Source of the DNA: Cyathus striatus
Lineage: Eukaryota > Basidiomycota > Agaricomycetes > Agaricales > Nidulariaceae
Direction: 5' to 3'
Assembly (NCBI GenBank): GCA_025738555.1
Contig: JAOVFP010000006.1
Location: 3,906,001 to 3,970,000, forward strand
DNA length: 64,000 nt
Shown: one piece after another, positions 33,841 to 46,190 of the stretch
Layout of the letters: each line of letters opens with the position of its first letter
Numbering within the stretch: the first letter of the stretch is position 1
Translations under genes and position numbers: made by a program
Notes under the pieces: generated by a model
Database searches by the model: none
Told to the model about the DNA's origin: nothing
Seen by the model: only the letters and a program-made list of their open reading frames with translations

Positions 33841-36280
33841 TTAGTAAAAACACTCAGTCAGATGCTGGTCAAACCTAGTCATCAAACTGATGACAATTAT
33901 TCAGATGCCAGTTAGCTCACAGTCACTTTACTGGTACAAAGTCTGTAAATGGTCAGATATTAATCTGACTAGGGTAGCAATTTAGTCAATATAGCCCTAA
34001 ACTTTCAATTTTGACCCTTTTGACTGCCTTGGACTTCTTCTCTAGCAATACTGTCATCTTTTCCACTATTGTATGATTAAATACAAGTGTACTGTGTGCA
34101 CCCTCAATGAGTCTTTCCTTACCTACACAGGCAAAGCAATAGAAAAGCTAATACATGTTAAACATATGAAAATGTTGTAAACCTGGCACAAAAAACATCG
34201 AAATCTGTGATGCTACTTAAGTACTTAAGGACATATGTGTAACTGTATGTATGAGTTAACTCAACTCAAGAGTGCAAGAGTGATTTTGCTTGCACTGCAT
34301 AACTGGAACCTTCAGTCCCAGTTTGAAAGCTAAGCACTTGCTTATGTAAATAAACCAGTCATTTGAGACTCCGCTAAATATACTTGCAGTGCTATCAGTC
34401 ATGTTTCCAGCATGTCACGTTTAGGGGGAAATATTTTTTTTTGTATTTTTTTGATATTTTTTTGGGGAGGAAACCCACCAAAAGACATCAATTTACAATG
34501 TCACCCAATTTTTTCCCATGGTGTTTCACTTCTTGAGCCAGATGATATAACCTTGACAGCCTTCCCAAGAGCATGAGGACATTAAAAATACAATTTGCAT
34601 TACAAACTGATGTCTCTGTATGATAAAAATTACATGTTATCAAAATTCAATGGTTTCAAGCCTACAAAAGGCACTCTTTCAATTGGTAATTGAAGAATCT
34701 GGTCATAAATATCTCTTTCTTCAAGATTACAATATGAACTTAACCTGATTGAGATGGTGCAGAGTTTTGAAAATTACAGTCAGTTTTGAATAATGATATT
34801 ACAATACTCAGTCAAGATTATGTTTCACAACCCTATGGAATTTTATGGCCTCACAGATGGAACATTTAAAAAGCCCAAAAGCTAGTTCCTAAATGTTTAC
34901 ATGTGGTTTCTACAGTGCACATCTGCAAATTGTTTCATCATTTTTGGAGATATGAGTGCATCAAGTAGGTGCTATATTAGTATTGTCCTGCAAAAATTCC
35001 TAAAGCTTTTATAGAATGGGTCTGAACATTAGACAAGCTCCTTATTCTGTGAAATGGTTTACATCTCAATGATGTGTCCCTCAAAGTGCTTGGATGGACT
35101 TGGGATGGACCACAATCTTAATCATATTACGTAATATTTGTATTTCCATATATGGTATAACCTTATTACATAATAAGGTTTGTTTCATTTTTTCGGCAGC
35201 CCAAAAAAAAAATTTGCCCAATTGACTTGGGAAGCACTACAATAGTAGAACTAACCTATCTAATGCAACTAAATGTGTTTCCAAGTTGAAATAATGTGCT
35301 GTTGAAATGGAGTTCAAGTAAGAGTGAAAATGATGTATCCCTGCCAAATCAGGTGATGAGAAGTGACTGAGGGCACTGTATAGTGAACAGAACTCCAGCA
35401 GCTGTCACCTCTTCCCTCTCTTCACCTTACAGGACTTTCTCCCACTTATTCCCTCCCAATTCCCTCCCCCTCTGTATCTCTTCTTTTATGAGACTTCAAA
35501 TTTCTGTCTCTAACTTGTAGCTTCTAAGACTTAGGCTGCAGAATGTTATCAAGAATGACTCCTCCCTGTGTCACATACAGCATGTTAGAACCTTGGCAAA
35601 GTTAGATGGGCTGAGAAGTTGGAGGGAGATGTGCTGTTCACATGGTATGTATTACTTTCTTCTTCTGCTTCACACTGATACTTATATACTATATGTATAG
35701 GACATAAAGAGCTGGCCAGGTTGCCCCAAGTGATGTGAACTTTTCCATGAGACACTCCCACCTGAAATTTTACCCTACCCAGGTATGCATACATACCATT
35801 GGGATTTGCTTTCCTTTATGCATGCTAGCAGTTTGAATTGGGTGCATAGGATTTTGTTGTGCAGGAGGCATGCAGCAGTAGTTAGGAGTTAATTAAGTGC
35901 TTGTAGACTGCTTGTAACCAATACTAACCATAGTACTATATCTTATTTACTATTTTGAAATATAATGTTGTCCTTTCAAGCTATTTATGTGGTTGAGTGT
36001 ATCAAGGGTTATTGTAGTACTAATAACCATTTGAAATACTGCATACTACATATTTTATGACTAGTACATGACAACTTGATGACTTTTGGAGAACCTTGGG
36101 TTGACTATTCATTGTACTGTATGAGACTTCTCATATACAGATTTAGACTGCTCAAAATTATGTGCAGTCAACCAACAGTCAAATTTGCATAAAAAAATGA
36201 CACCTTAGTCACCATTAGATCAATTGTGACCTTTTGATGAATAAACTACTATGTATTAGTGATTGAGTGTTTTTACTGAG
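33841..36280. mobile_element. Non-autonomous element with 8-bp target duplication in the minisatellite
   Basis: Ends TTAGTAAAAACACTCA at the left and TGAGTGTTTTTACTGAG at the right, an inverted repeat of about 16 bp. Flanks are GGTAATAC (33833-33840) and GGTAATAT (36281-36288), an 8-bp duplication with one change; uninterrupted units of the minisatellite read GGTAATATGTGGG. The 2,440 bp inside show no coding frame. An 8-bp duplication and short TIR suggest a hAT-type origin. Confidence 0.75.
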
Positions 36281-37219
36281 GGTAATATGTGGGGTATCTG
36301 TATCCAAGTTTACAAAAGGAACAGGGCATATGAAGTTAGTAACAAGCAGCAAGAAAATTCTGGGCATGCACAAAAGTGAGTGTGAGTTGAGTGTGCACAC
36401 TCACCTATTGAGTGTGAAAATTTGACCCTGTGTGTGAATATTCTATACATGAATGTGAATAATCCTTATATGAGCATGAGCTAACTGGCTGTCTTATATC
36501 AACTACATACTGAATAATTGGCATAGTAAAGCATGTTTCTAATACAATTTGGCATATACTAAGCACTGTAATGTAATAATTGAAGAACACCAGTGGGTTT
36601 CATATATGTTTTTATTGTTATTGTCTTCTTTATGAGTGTATATTGATTTAAAATGTATACCAATAATCCAGAGTGTTTAGATATGACTTAGAGTGTATAT
36701 AAATGATTCAGAGAGTGTACATATGATCTACAAGTTGAAAAAATGACTCAGAGAGTGTAGCAGTAATTCAGACTAACAGTTAAAATTTTATAGAGCTAGA
36801 GAATGGTATATATTAAACAGTAGAAACAGGGGAAGTTTATAATGAAGCAGGGGGCTCAGAAAATTACAGGAAGCTTTACAATGAAGCAGGAAAATTAAGA
36901 ACAAGGCAGGGGGATTCACAGTGAAGCAGAGACCTTGGGAAATTCAAAACAAAGAATGGGGCATTAGAGTGAAGTAGGGAACTTCAGAACAAGGAAGGGG
37001 GCTTAATAACAAAGCAGGGAAATTCACAACAAAGCAGGGAGCAATACAGGATAGATTACTACCTATCACACATATTTGCATAGTTTAACTGCATGTCAGT
37101 ATCATATTTACACTCATGCTCAATGCCCTTTGATTTGAGCTTGAGCATGATAGGTATTCTATCACATTTATAATACTTATTTACACTTGCACTCAATGTC
37201 CTTTAACTTGAGTGTGAGC

Positions 37220-38179
37220 TAGTGTTGCCGCCACTCAGCTCAGCTCAGCTCCCACTGGGATCATAGTAACTTCTCCTGCTGTCAGCTCAATGAGCTGAGC
37301 TGAGCCAATCAAGGATTGCTCCGCTCATTGCAACTCCACTCATTGAGCTGCTTGAGCAGCCACTCAAATGCTAATTATCATTCAAGAGATTGGATATTAA
37401 TAAAAAATTAACAGTTGAGTTACTGAGCCTATTGCATTAATGAGCCATATGTCAGAGGATGTATAGATACATATGAGATAACAAGTGAATTATATAGGTA
37501 ATAGTATGTACAGCTCCGTCACTAGCAGAAAGCACTGGAAATGTGTTCTTAGAAGAGAAGGCCAATTAATTTAACTAGTGTTTCTGCAAGCTTTAATTTT
37601 ATGGTTCAGCTCATGGTTGAAATTCCGCAAATACTTAGCATAAGTCTGAAAATTAATGTCAGATTGTAGATATCATGCATGGAAATTTGGACATTGGATG
37701 ACAAGCTAAAATTATAATATCCCAGTACTATAGTAGAATATTCAGAGACAAGATATATTATTTCACACAAATTAATGCAAGCACTTGGTACTTGCTTAGT
37801 ACTGTCAATGTCATGTTAACCTTATCGACCCTGATTTAAGGGAGCATGGAATCAGAATTCAATCTCTGGCCTTAGTCCTGCTGTAAATACTTGCATATTG
37901 GATTGCTTTTAACTTGCTATAAAATCATGAATCATACAGAATTATAGTTGTAGCAAACACAATGAAGAATTTGAGGGAACTCAACATTTTTGCAGAATCA
38001 CTTGGAATCACTTTTCTGCCCCATTTTCATGTACCTGAGTGGTCGCTTAAGCTGGTTCAGAGCTGTCAGCTACCACTCATCAGTTCGAGCTGAGCTGACA
38101 GGAGCGATGAGCGAAAAAGTCCGCTCAGCTCGCTCAATTGCCAGCTCAGCGGCTCAGAGCTGAGCCAGCAGCAACACTA
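37220..38179. mobile_element. 960-bp hAT-type non-autonomous element inside element B
   Basis: Ends TAGTGTTGC and GCAACACTA, with subterminal CAGCTCAGCTCAG repeats on both sides. A perfect 8-bp duplication, GTGTGAGC, occurs at 37212-37219 and 38180-38187. The TIR starts with TAG and the duplication is 8 bp, as in hAT elements. No coding frame inside. Confidence 0.88.
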
Positions 38180-38187
38180 GTGTGAGC

Positions 38188-39480
38188 ATGATTGGCATAT
38201 TTACTCATGCTCACAAATATTACACTTGTATTTCACTTGAGCATGAGTGTGATTGGTATTCTTACTCATGCTCACAAATATTACACTTGCATTCAACTTG
38301 AGCATGAGTATAATTGGTATTTCTATTCACACTCACAAGTATTACACTCACGCTCAATGTCCATTAACTTGAGCATGAATGTGATTGGTATTCTTACTCA
38401 TGCTCACAAATATTACACTTGCATTCAACTTGAGTGTGAGTATAATTGGTATTCCTATTCACACTCACAAGTATTACACTCACACTCAATGTCCTTTAAC
38501 TTGAGCATGAGTGTGGTATTCCTATTCATGCTCACAATTATTACACTCACACTCAATGTTCTTTAACTTGAGTGTGAGTGTGGTATTCCTATTCACACTC
38601 ACAAATATTACACTCATGCTCAATGTCCATTAACTTGAGCATGAGCATGATTGGTATTCTTACTCATGCTCACAAATATTACACTTGCATTCAACTTGAG
38701 TGTGAGTATAATTGGTATTCCTATTCATGCTTACAAGTATTACACTCATGCTCAATGTCCTTTAACTTGAGTGTGAGTGTGGTATTTCTATTCATGCTCA
38801 CAATTATTACACTCACACTCAATGTCTTTTAACTTGAGTGTGAGTGTGGTATTCCTATTCATGCTCACAAGTATTACACTCATGCTCAATGTCTTTTAAC
38901 TTGAGCATGAGTGTGGTATTCCTATTCACACTCACAAGTATTACACCCACACTCAATGTCTTTTAACTTGAGCATGAGTGTGGTATTCCTATTCACACTC
39001 ACAAGTATTACACCCACACTCAATGTCTTTTAACTTGAGCATGAGTGTGGTATTCCTATTCACACTCACAAGTATTACACCCACACTCAATGTCTTTTAA
39101 CTTGAGCATGAGTGTGGTATTCCTATTCACACTCACAAGTATTACACTCATGCTCAATGTCCTTTAACTTGAGCATGAGCATAATTGGTATTCCTGTTCA
39201 TGCTCACAAGTATTACACTCATGCTCAATGTCTTTTAACTTGAGTGTGAGTGTGGTATTCCTATTCATGCTCACAAGTATTACACTCACACTCAATGTCC
39301 TTTAACTTGAGCATGAGCATAATTGGTATTCCTATTCATGCTCACAAATATTACACTCACACTCAATATCCTTTAACTTGAGTGTGAGCATAATTGGTAT
39401 TCCTATTCACACTCACAAGTAATAAACTCATGCTCAATGTCTGAGTATGATTGGTATTCCTATTCATACTCACATATATT
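38188..39480 (-). repeat. Dimeric satellite of element B
   Basis: Complement of the array of element A, with the same CATGCTCA/CACACTCA motifs but fewer CACGCTCA forms. A run near 38890-39140 repeats a ~66-bp unit almost perfectly. Confidence 0.88.
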
Positions 39481-40002
39481 ACACTTGCAACTTACTTTTC
39501 CTCCCACATGTAAGTGAAGCCAAAATATAAATGTAACATATAATTTTTTTGTGAGCGTGAAGTAAAAACCTTGAGTGTGAGTTGACAGACCTTGAGCATG
39601 AGTTGATGACCTTGAGCATGAAAACTCAGACCCTGTGCATGAATGTATGGACCCTGTGCATGAGATGTTGACCCTGAGTGTGAAGTAAAATCTTGAGTGT
39701 GATGTGTGCATGCATGCTCAATCCACGCTCACACCTTGAGCATGAACATGAGCATGCACACACATGTTTGAGCATGAAGTATAAATATTATTCTTCAAGA
39801 TTTGACTTCATATCTTGATTAGAAACATCACTCACATTCACGATATAACACAGCCATACAACACTAGTATGTACATTTGATTTACACTCTTTTTGACCCA
39901 CAAATGGACCATTTAGAGCTAAAATAAATACCTTGAGTGTGACATGCTCAATCATGCTCACTTTTGTGTGTGCCTGGCATTTTCTATGTGCCCATTAGTA
40001 AC

Positions 40003-40470
40003 ACCTCAGGAAGGGGAGAGGGAAGGCTTATAGCACAAACCACCAGAATCAGATGTCTAATTGTGATTCTTCTTGGTGTAAAATACAGATTAAATGAGGG
40101 CCTTATACAACATAAAATTTCTTTATAAAAGAGCTTGAATCCAGGGAGATAGGAAAAGATTGATTGAGAGCATATACAGGATTAGCCAAAGGTGTCAGCT
40201 AGGTGTGATTGCAATGTTCAGTTGGGTTGATGGTCACTGTCTGCAGCCTGCAAGTCATTGGAAATTCCCCTACTTTCCACTCTTTCCACTGTCCAGCAAC
40301 CAGTCCCACCATATCTCATGCCACCTTGTGACACAGTTGATGCTGCTCTCATTAGTGAAAACCAACAGAGAAACTCCATGACCAATCAGACTCATTCAAA
40401 CCAAGCTTTTACATATGAAGAAACAAGGTACACACATCCTGATTCCTTCTAGTCAATAGCACCATTATAA
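40003..40470. other. Tail of minisatellite and leader of hAT pseudogene
   Basis: The first ~50 bp continue the ~158-bp unit (GGAAGGGGAGAGGGAA). The rest has a Pro-rich frame up to 40452 that could be the decayed N terminus of the hAT copy; not certain. Confidence 0.4.
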
Positions 40471-42260
40471 ATGGACCAAATTACTCCTACTAGGGTTGAG
40501 ATGGTGAAATGGATTGCTGAAAGCATGCAACCAACTAGCATTGTGGACAATAGAGTGTTCAAAGTTCTGATGAAGACTGGGCACCCACAGTACTGTCTTC
40601 CATCTCGCTTTACAGTAGCTCATGATGTACACAAGGTTTTTAAGTGAATGAAGAATCATATTGCAAAGATGCTAAATGTATAGTATCAATATATTCCCTC
40701 TGAAACTATACTGTTACTTACCACAATTGCAGGATTATGATGGGAGGCTGAGCTTTGGTACTGATTGTTGGACATCACCAAATCATCGTCCTTGCATTGC
40801 TGTGACTGTACACTTAGAACATGATGGGCAGCCTATCTCACTTCTCCTAGACCTTGTAGAGGTATCTAAATCTCATAGTGGTGCCAATTTGGCTGCTGCA
40901 TTTGCCGAAATTCTAAATGAATTTGGCATTGCTGAAAAGGTAGCCATAGTCTGTATAGGCTCTCCATTCAAGTCATAACTCACTGCTCATTTATATTCAT
41001 AGATTCTTAGTATCACCTGTGATAATGCATCAGCAAATGATGCAATGATACAGGCTCTCACTGATATAATTGTAGCCTTTCCTGGGCAAGCCAACCAGAC
41101 TCAGTGCTTTGCTCATATCTTGAATCTTGTTGTCAAAATTATTCTTTGGCAATTTGATGGACACTATGGGAAGGACAATGTAGCAGCTGAACTCAAGAAG
41201 CTGAGTGAAGAAGTTTAAGATGACTATGGGAATGATGATGATGTTTGAGGAATGGAAGAGCTGGAGACTTCAATAACAGATGAATTGGAAGCTGCGGTGG
41301 GTGAGGCAATGCCTGTATGAGAGGTGCTCCTTAAGGTAGTGTCTTGTTCTGATTTTGATCACTATTTGTGCTTATATTGTTTCTCTATCTCTTTCAGCTG
41401 CACCAAATTGCATTGGCAATAAAGAATAGTTCCACCATTGTGCATCCATGCTGGAACAATATTTTAAATGATATTATCAATAAACAAGATATCAACCTAC
41501 CACCTAGCGAAGCACTGACCATGTGGATGATGCCACATGATATTGCTACACACTGGAACTCAATTTACGATATGGTGTGATTCTCATATAAGTATTGAGT
41601 AGCTATTAACCAGCTTACTGCCAGTAGGAACACGAAGTTAAAAAGTTATGAAATGACTAGTGAAGAATGGGATATAGTACCACAGCTAAGTGAGACATTG
41701 AAAGTAAGTTTTCATTCATTTCTTTTAATCAATCTTACACTTTGTATCAAGCTATTTAAGGACATAACATTTTTCTTCTCCTGTGACAATCCATCGCTAC
41801 CATCTGTCATTCCAGCAATGGATACAATTGACAACCATCTTGCAAGCTATGCAGTCAACACACAGTATTCCCCTGCATTGCAAACAGCTTTTGCTCTCGG
41901 TAAAAAGCTTCTTAATAAGTATTACTCTTTGAGTGATACATTTGATGTGTACAGAATTGCGATAGGTATGCATACTGTATTTATTGATTTATCTTGACTA
42001 ATGTTTTTTTATTTCAATTCTACACCCAAAGCGAAAGCTTTCTTACTTTAAGAAAGCAGATTGGCCTGAAGACTGGATTAAAGCTGTGAGGTCAATTGTA
42101 GAGGATGAATTTTTATGAAACTATGCTTCATATTGTTCTCCTACTGCAAAGAAAGGTCAACAGCAACTACAGAAGCAACATTCAACTTCTTCGGCTTCTA
42201 ATATGGTAAGTTTTCATGATTCAATAATATATTGATTGTTTACCAATGGAACTTCACTAG
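40471..42260 (+). pseudogene. hAT-family transposase, degraded and truncated
   Basis: Plus-strand pieces in order: VKWIAESMQPTSIVDN (N-terminal helices), GRLSFGTDCWTSPNHRPCIA with HLEHDGQPISLLLDLVEV (first Asp region of the RNase H fold), SITCDNASANDAM (second Asp), QTQCFAHILNLVVK (the CxxH block of hAT), then HWNSIYDMV, EEWDIVPQLSETLK and SYFKKADWPEDWI. Introns and many stops (for example near 40645, 41217, 41248) break the frame. The C-terminal dimerisation domain is absent; the sequence runs into a satellite fragment at 42360. An old autonomous hAT copy. Confidence 0.8.
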
Positions 42261-42359
42261 AAAAATATGTTTGACTCTTCAGATGAGGACAGTGAGCTAT
42301 CTGATAATGATGTTTCTGAAAATGAGAAATGCCACAAAGTCAATGACAGGAATGAGATT

Positions 42360-42560
42360 GATAGTGTGAGTGTGAATAGCATGATATTCACACTCATACA
42401 TATTGCCCTTACACTCAAACTGATTTTAATTGAGAGTGAGCATGAGCATAAAGTGAATAATACATATTCACGCTCATGAATATCATACTCACGTTCACTA
42501 ACAGTATTATGTGCATGAACGTGAATATGTATTTAGCATGTTCATGCTCAGGCTTGTCCT
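42360..42560. repeat. Short satellite-related inverted repeat
   Basis: GAGTGTGAGTGTGAATA at the left and TATTCACGCTCATGAATA plus TGAACGTGAATATG at the right share the CATGCTCA/CACGCTCA motif family of elements A and B. Probably a small derivative; no target duplication was established. Confidence 0.45.
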
Positions 42561-42968
42561 ACATATGTCTACTACGAATCAGCTTCTACAGGCCCGGTCG
42601 GAGACTAGTAATACAAGGGGTTAAGACGACGGTGTTATGTACAGGAAAGAACGCATGGCTGTGAGTAAGTGTTGCTGTGTGTATAGTAAATATGGAATTG
42701 GAATGGAAACGAAACCGTGATCGTGAATGGAAAGAATGAAAACGAAAATGCCAATGTGAATCGAGGCAAAATAGAGTACAAAAAATGAAAAATGAAAAGA
42801 TTGTGATAGGAAAACATGTGCGAAAAGAAAGATAGCATGATGAGTGGAGCCGATAAGCATCAAGAGCCGGAGATCGAAAGAAAAATAATTAGAAAGGAAA
42901 TAAAAACAAATAGAAATCATAGTCACTTCGTAACTCATAACACCCTAACACTTCCATCACCGGTCGAA

Positions 42969-44573
42969 TCACCGTGACGGAAAAGATGAATGTCTAAAAG
43001 TAACATTCTGCTGTGGTACGCTAATCCCTGCAGCAGCCAAATAGGACTCATAGAACGTCACAGGGCCGCCACTGCCGTACTGATTTGGAGTCTGAAATAG
43101 CTGTGGGCTAGGGACAAAAGCGTGCTCATGCTGCTGCTGCTGCTGCTGTTGCTGTTGCTGACACGCACCATGCCTGGTCCCAACAGCCATAGAAGTCAGA
43201 TTAGTCCACCTTCTCCCCGACGAACCGCTCCCCCCTATGCTCGAGGAAGAACCGGATCCCAGCCGCAGCCAAATAGGACTCATGGAACGTCGCAGGTCTA
43301 CCACTGCCATACTGATTCGGAGTCTGAAAGAGCTGAGGGCCAGGGAAAATGCGCACTCCTTCTGCTGCTACTGTTGAAGTTGTCGTTGTTGACGCGCACT
43401 ATGCCTGGTCCCCACAGCTGTAGAAGTCGGACTAATCCACCTTCTACACGACGAACCACCCCTCCTGCCTCCCAAACTTGAGGAACCGGAAGAAGGCAAA
43501 CTCACCGAGCCCAAACCCGAAGCCAAAGAAGATTCCAGCAGGAGGGCAGGGTCGATAATATCGTACGGCCCAGGAGATCCTCCACCAAGCCCCTCCATCT
43601 CCTCGTCGATGCTGTTGACGTCGTCATCCTCGTCTTTGATACTGTCCTGGACTCGAGAGGATTTGTTGCGGCGTTTACAAAGGCGCTTGTTTCCTTCTCC
43701 GGAGGATATGTCGATGTACCAGTAGTGTCCCTTCCCCGGCTCTGTAATTGGACGATTCTTTTTACGGAAGAGGAGGTTGAGGGATAGGTTGTGTCTTATC
43801 GAGTTTTAATCATCTATTAATCAGCTGTATATAAGAGGGAAATGGGGGGAGAAAAACGAACCTTCCAACCCTCCTTAGGCTTCATATTATACCACTCAAA
43901 CCTAGCCGCAACAGCAACGTAAATCTTCTGCAACGCCAACATCCTCCTCGGGCTCCTGTAAATAGCCAATGAAATGAGCGTAAGCAGCTCATGAGTTGGC
44001 CTCTGCCCGTCCGCCAGATCAGAGAGAGTGTTAAGGTTAACTTTAATGTATGGTGGAACATGGTGTTTTTGCCTTAAGTAATCTCCTGAGTCTGGTACTA
44101 GAATGATGAATGGGTATGGTTGGTGATCACATTAGGATCGGTAGGTGCTCTTGGTGTTCTGCGTACATCCCTCGTAGTAGCTAAAGTCAAGGTGATTCGA
44201 TGGGATATGACCTACCAGGAACTGTAGTAGTCTCTGGGCTGGTGATACCCATGCCCATAGATATCCACGCCCTGGCGTTGATATTCCGGATCAAACAACA
44301 GATACGCATATGCGTTTCCATACTGTAAACAGCAAATCATACAAACTGAGAACCTTGCGAGCCACTTACGGACTATCGACCAGCTCGTGGAGATTGACTT
44401 CACGTCGGTAGGAGGCGCCACCACCTCCACCACCACTATCAGAGTACAAATCCGAGTCGGTGTAATACGATGCGTACGGTATATCGATTCCTTCCTGCGT
44501 TGCTGAGTCTGCAACGCACGAGAAGGACAAAGCAAAGTAATGATGAATCGCGTGAGATATTAACTGGACTCAT
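42969..44573 (-). pseudogene. Fork-head transcription factor gene with damaged splice site and C terminus
   Basis: DNA-binding regulator, nuclear. Minus-strand exons: SATQEGIDIPYASYYTDSD and Gly-rich, then YGNAYAYLLFDPEYQ, then YIKVNLNTLSDLADGQRPTH entering the winged helix (LISLAIYRSPRRMLALQKIY, ARFEWYNMK, EGWK), and after an intron [18 protein letters not shown] and GKGHYWYID with basic KRRNK. That is the fungal fork-head domain (FxH recognition helix RHNLSLN). The intron before SIRHNLSLN has a GT donor but no AG at the frame-matching position. Downstream, TAG at 43368-43370 interrupts a Gln-rich run (CAG to TAG), and the tail is a tandem duplication of ~220 bp whose first copy has a 1-nt loss; the second ends at the TGA at 42969. 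The first exon and true start are uncertain. Confidence 0.75.
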
Positions 44574-44576
44574 GAG

Positions 44577-46190
44577 TAGGGCTGCCAACCGTACCGTAAC
44601 GGTTTACGGCCGTACAAAGTAAACCGTTTACGGTACGGATTTTAGCCGTAACTATGACGCTCCGTTTGATCAAAAAATAACCGTGCCGTAGTTCGGCTGC
44701 CGTAGCAAAGTGGGTGCCGTAGCATTGGACAATTCATGTTTTTTTCAGCCTATTCTTATGTTTTCGATATGAATATACATTATATGATATTATTAAGCTA
44801 TTATAACGAAAATATATGCCTGAAAAGTCTCTTTTCCGGTCATTTCGCATGTGAAAATTGTTTTCCCACGCTTGCTGACCATGCGGAGACTCTTCAATAA
44901 CACTTACTAGACAGTAAAATAAATGGATACATATTATCAAATGACTTAATGTACTTCTATGGTGTACATATGAGCTTATACGAGTCAAATTTTTAACACA
45001 TTTCGCCGTCATTAAGTCAATCAACCGAGAAGTGATAGAATGACAGTTTATTGTTAAGCTCTTCATTAGTATTGGTATTAGTAGTGTAAGAAATCTGACT
45101 TTATAACTACTAAAAAATAGTGCATACATCACTTTCTATGATATTCATGAAGTATATGTTCGTAGTACGGGCCTAGCAAATATGTTTGAAGTCTCCGCGC
45201 ATTGAGAAAGCGTGGGAAAATAACCTTCGCATGCGGTACAACATGAAGAACAAAAGCCCCGAGGGCAATCTTTGGGCTAAAATAACATTATAAGTGTCTC
45301 TAAATCTCATGATAACAATTAAATTGACCCGAAGCTATGTATTTCACGATATTTTTTGTTCAACAGTATTTCCCACACTTATTGAAAAACCCCACATTGC
45401 AACAACCCAATGTACATGTGAATGCTGGCTTTCCATTTGGGTCTCCAGACATAAATAAATTATATATGCGAAGATTACAAAAATGTATGGCTTATGAATG
45501 TCCAAAGGTGGATCAACGGCACTGTAAGATTGCTGTAGGTCATTTCAACCAAGTATGGGAAGGGCGTGGGAAATACTGTTGAACATAACATTTCGTGAAT
45601 TAACATAGCTTTCAGAGACTATTTTATTGTTATGATAAAATTTAGGAACACCTATAGTGATATTTGAGCCTTCAAATTGTCCTAAAAGTCTCCGCTTTTC
45701 GTGTTGTTTCGCAATGAAGGTTTTTTCCCGCACTTTCTCAATGCACGGAGACTTTAAAAACATTTGCTAGGCATTTTAGCCTGCAAATTGCCCTTGGGGC
45801 TTCTGTTCTTCGTGTTGTACCGCATGCGAAGGTTATTTTCCCACGCTTTCTCAATGCGCGGAGACTTCAAACATATTTGCTAGGCCTGTACTACGAACAT
45901 ATACTTCATGAATATCATAGAAAGTGATGTATGCACTATCTTTTAGTAGTTATAAAGTCAGATTTCTTACACTACTAATACCAATACTAATGAAGAGCTT
46001 AACAATAAGGCTGAAAAAAACATGAATTGTCCAATGCTACGGCACCCACTTTGCTACGGCAGCTGAACTACGGCACAGTTATTTTTTGATCAAACGGAGC
46101 GTCATACGTAACCGTACCGTACAGGTATTTTTTGAACCCCCTACGGTACGGTACGGGTACAAATACGGCCGTTTACGGTATACGGTTATG
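44577..46190. mobile_element. Fold-back element beginning TAGGGCTGCC
   Basis: The left arm (44577-45265) and right arm (45795-46190) are inverted repeats over several hundred bp, sharing CCGTAGCATTGGACAATTC, TTCATGAAGTATATGTTCG and GTCTCCGCGCATTGAGAAAG. The left arm has ~285 extra bp (44761-45045). Both ends carry clusters of ACGGTACGGT/ACCGTACCGT. The left terminus resembles hAT ends, but the right terminus is eroded and no target duplication is visible. It begins within a few bases of the putative first codon of the fork-head gene. Confidence 0.65.

Larger units (their letters stand above)
36344..39994 (-). mobile_element. Satellite-armed element B (inverted copy of element A)
   Basis: Starts AAGCAGCAAGAAAATTCTGG, ends with the complement of TGGGCACATAGAAAATGCC. 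It is flanked by the 8-bp duplication TTAGTAAC (36336-36343 and 39995-40002), inside the ~158-bp minisatellite. Its parts run in reverse order to element A: unique 36420-37140, array 37140-39480, unique 39480-39960. A 960-bp element sits in its array. No coding capacity. The 8-bp duplication again points to hAT-type mobilisation. Confidence 0.82.

Noticed and set aside
17212..39994. Elements A and B as two long terminal repeats of one giant retroelement
   Set aside because: They are in inverted, not direct, orientation; each has its own inverted ends, and B has its own 8-bp duplication.
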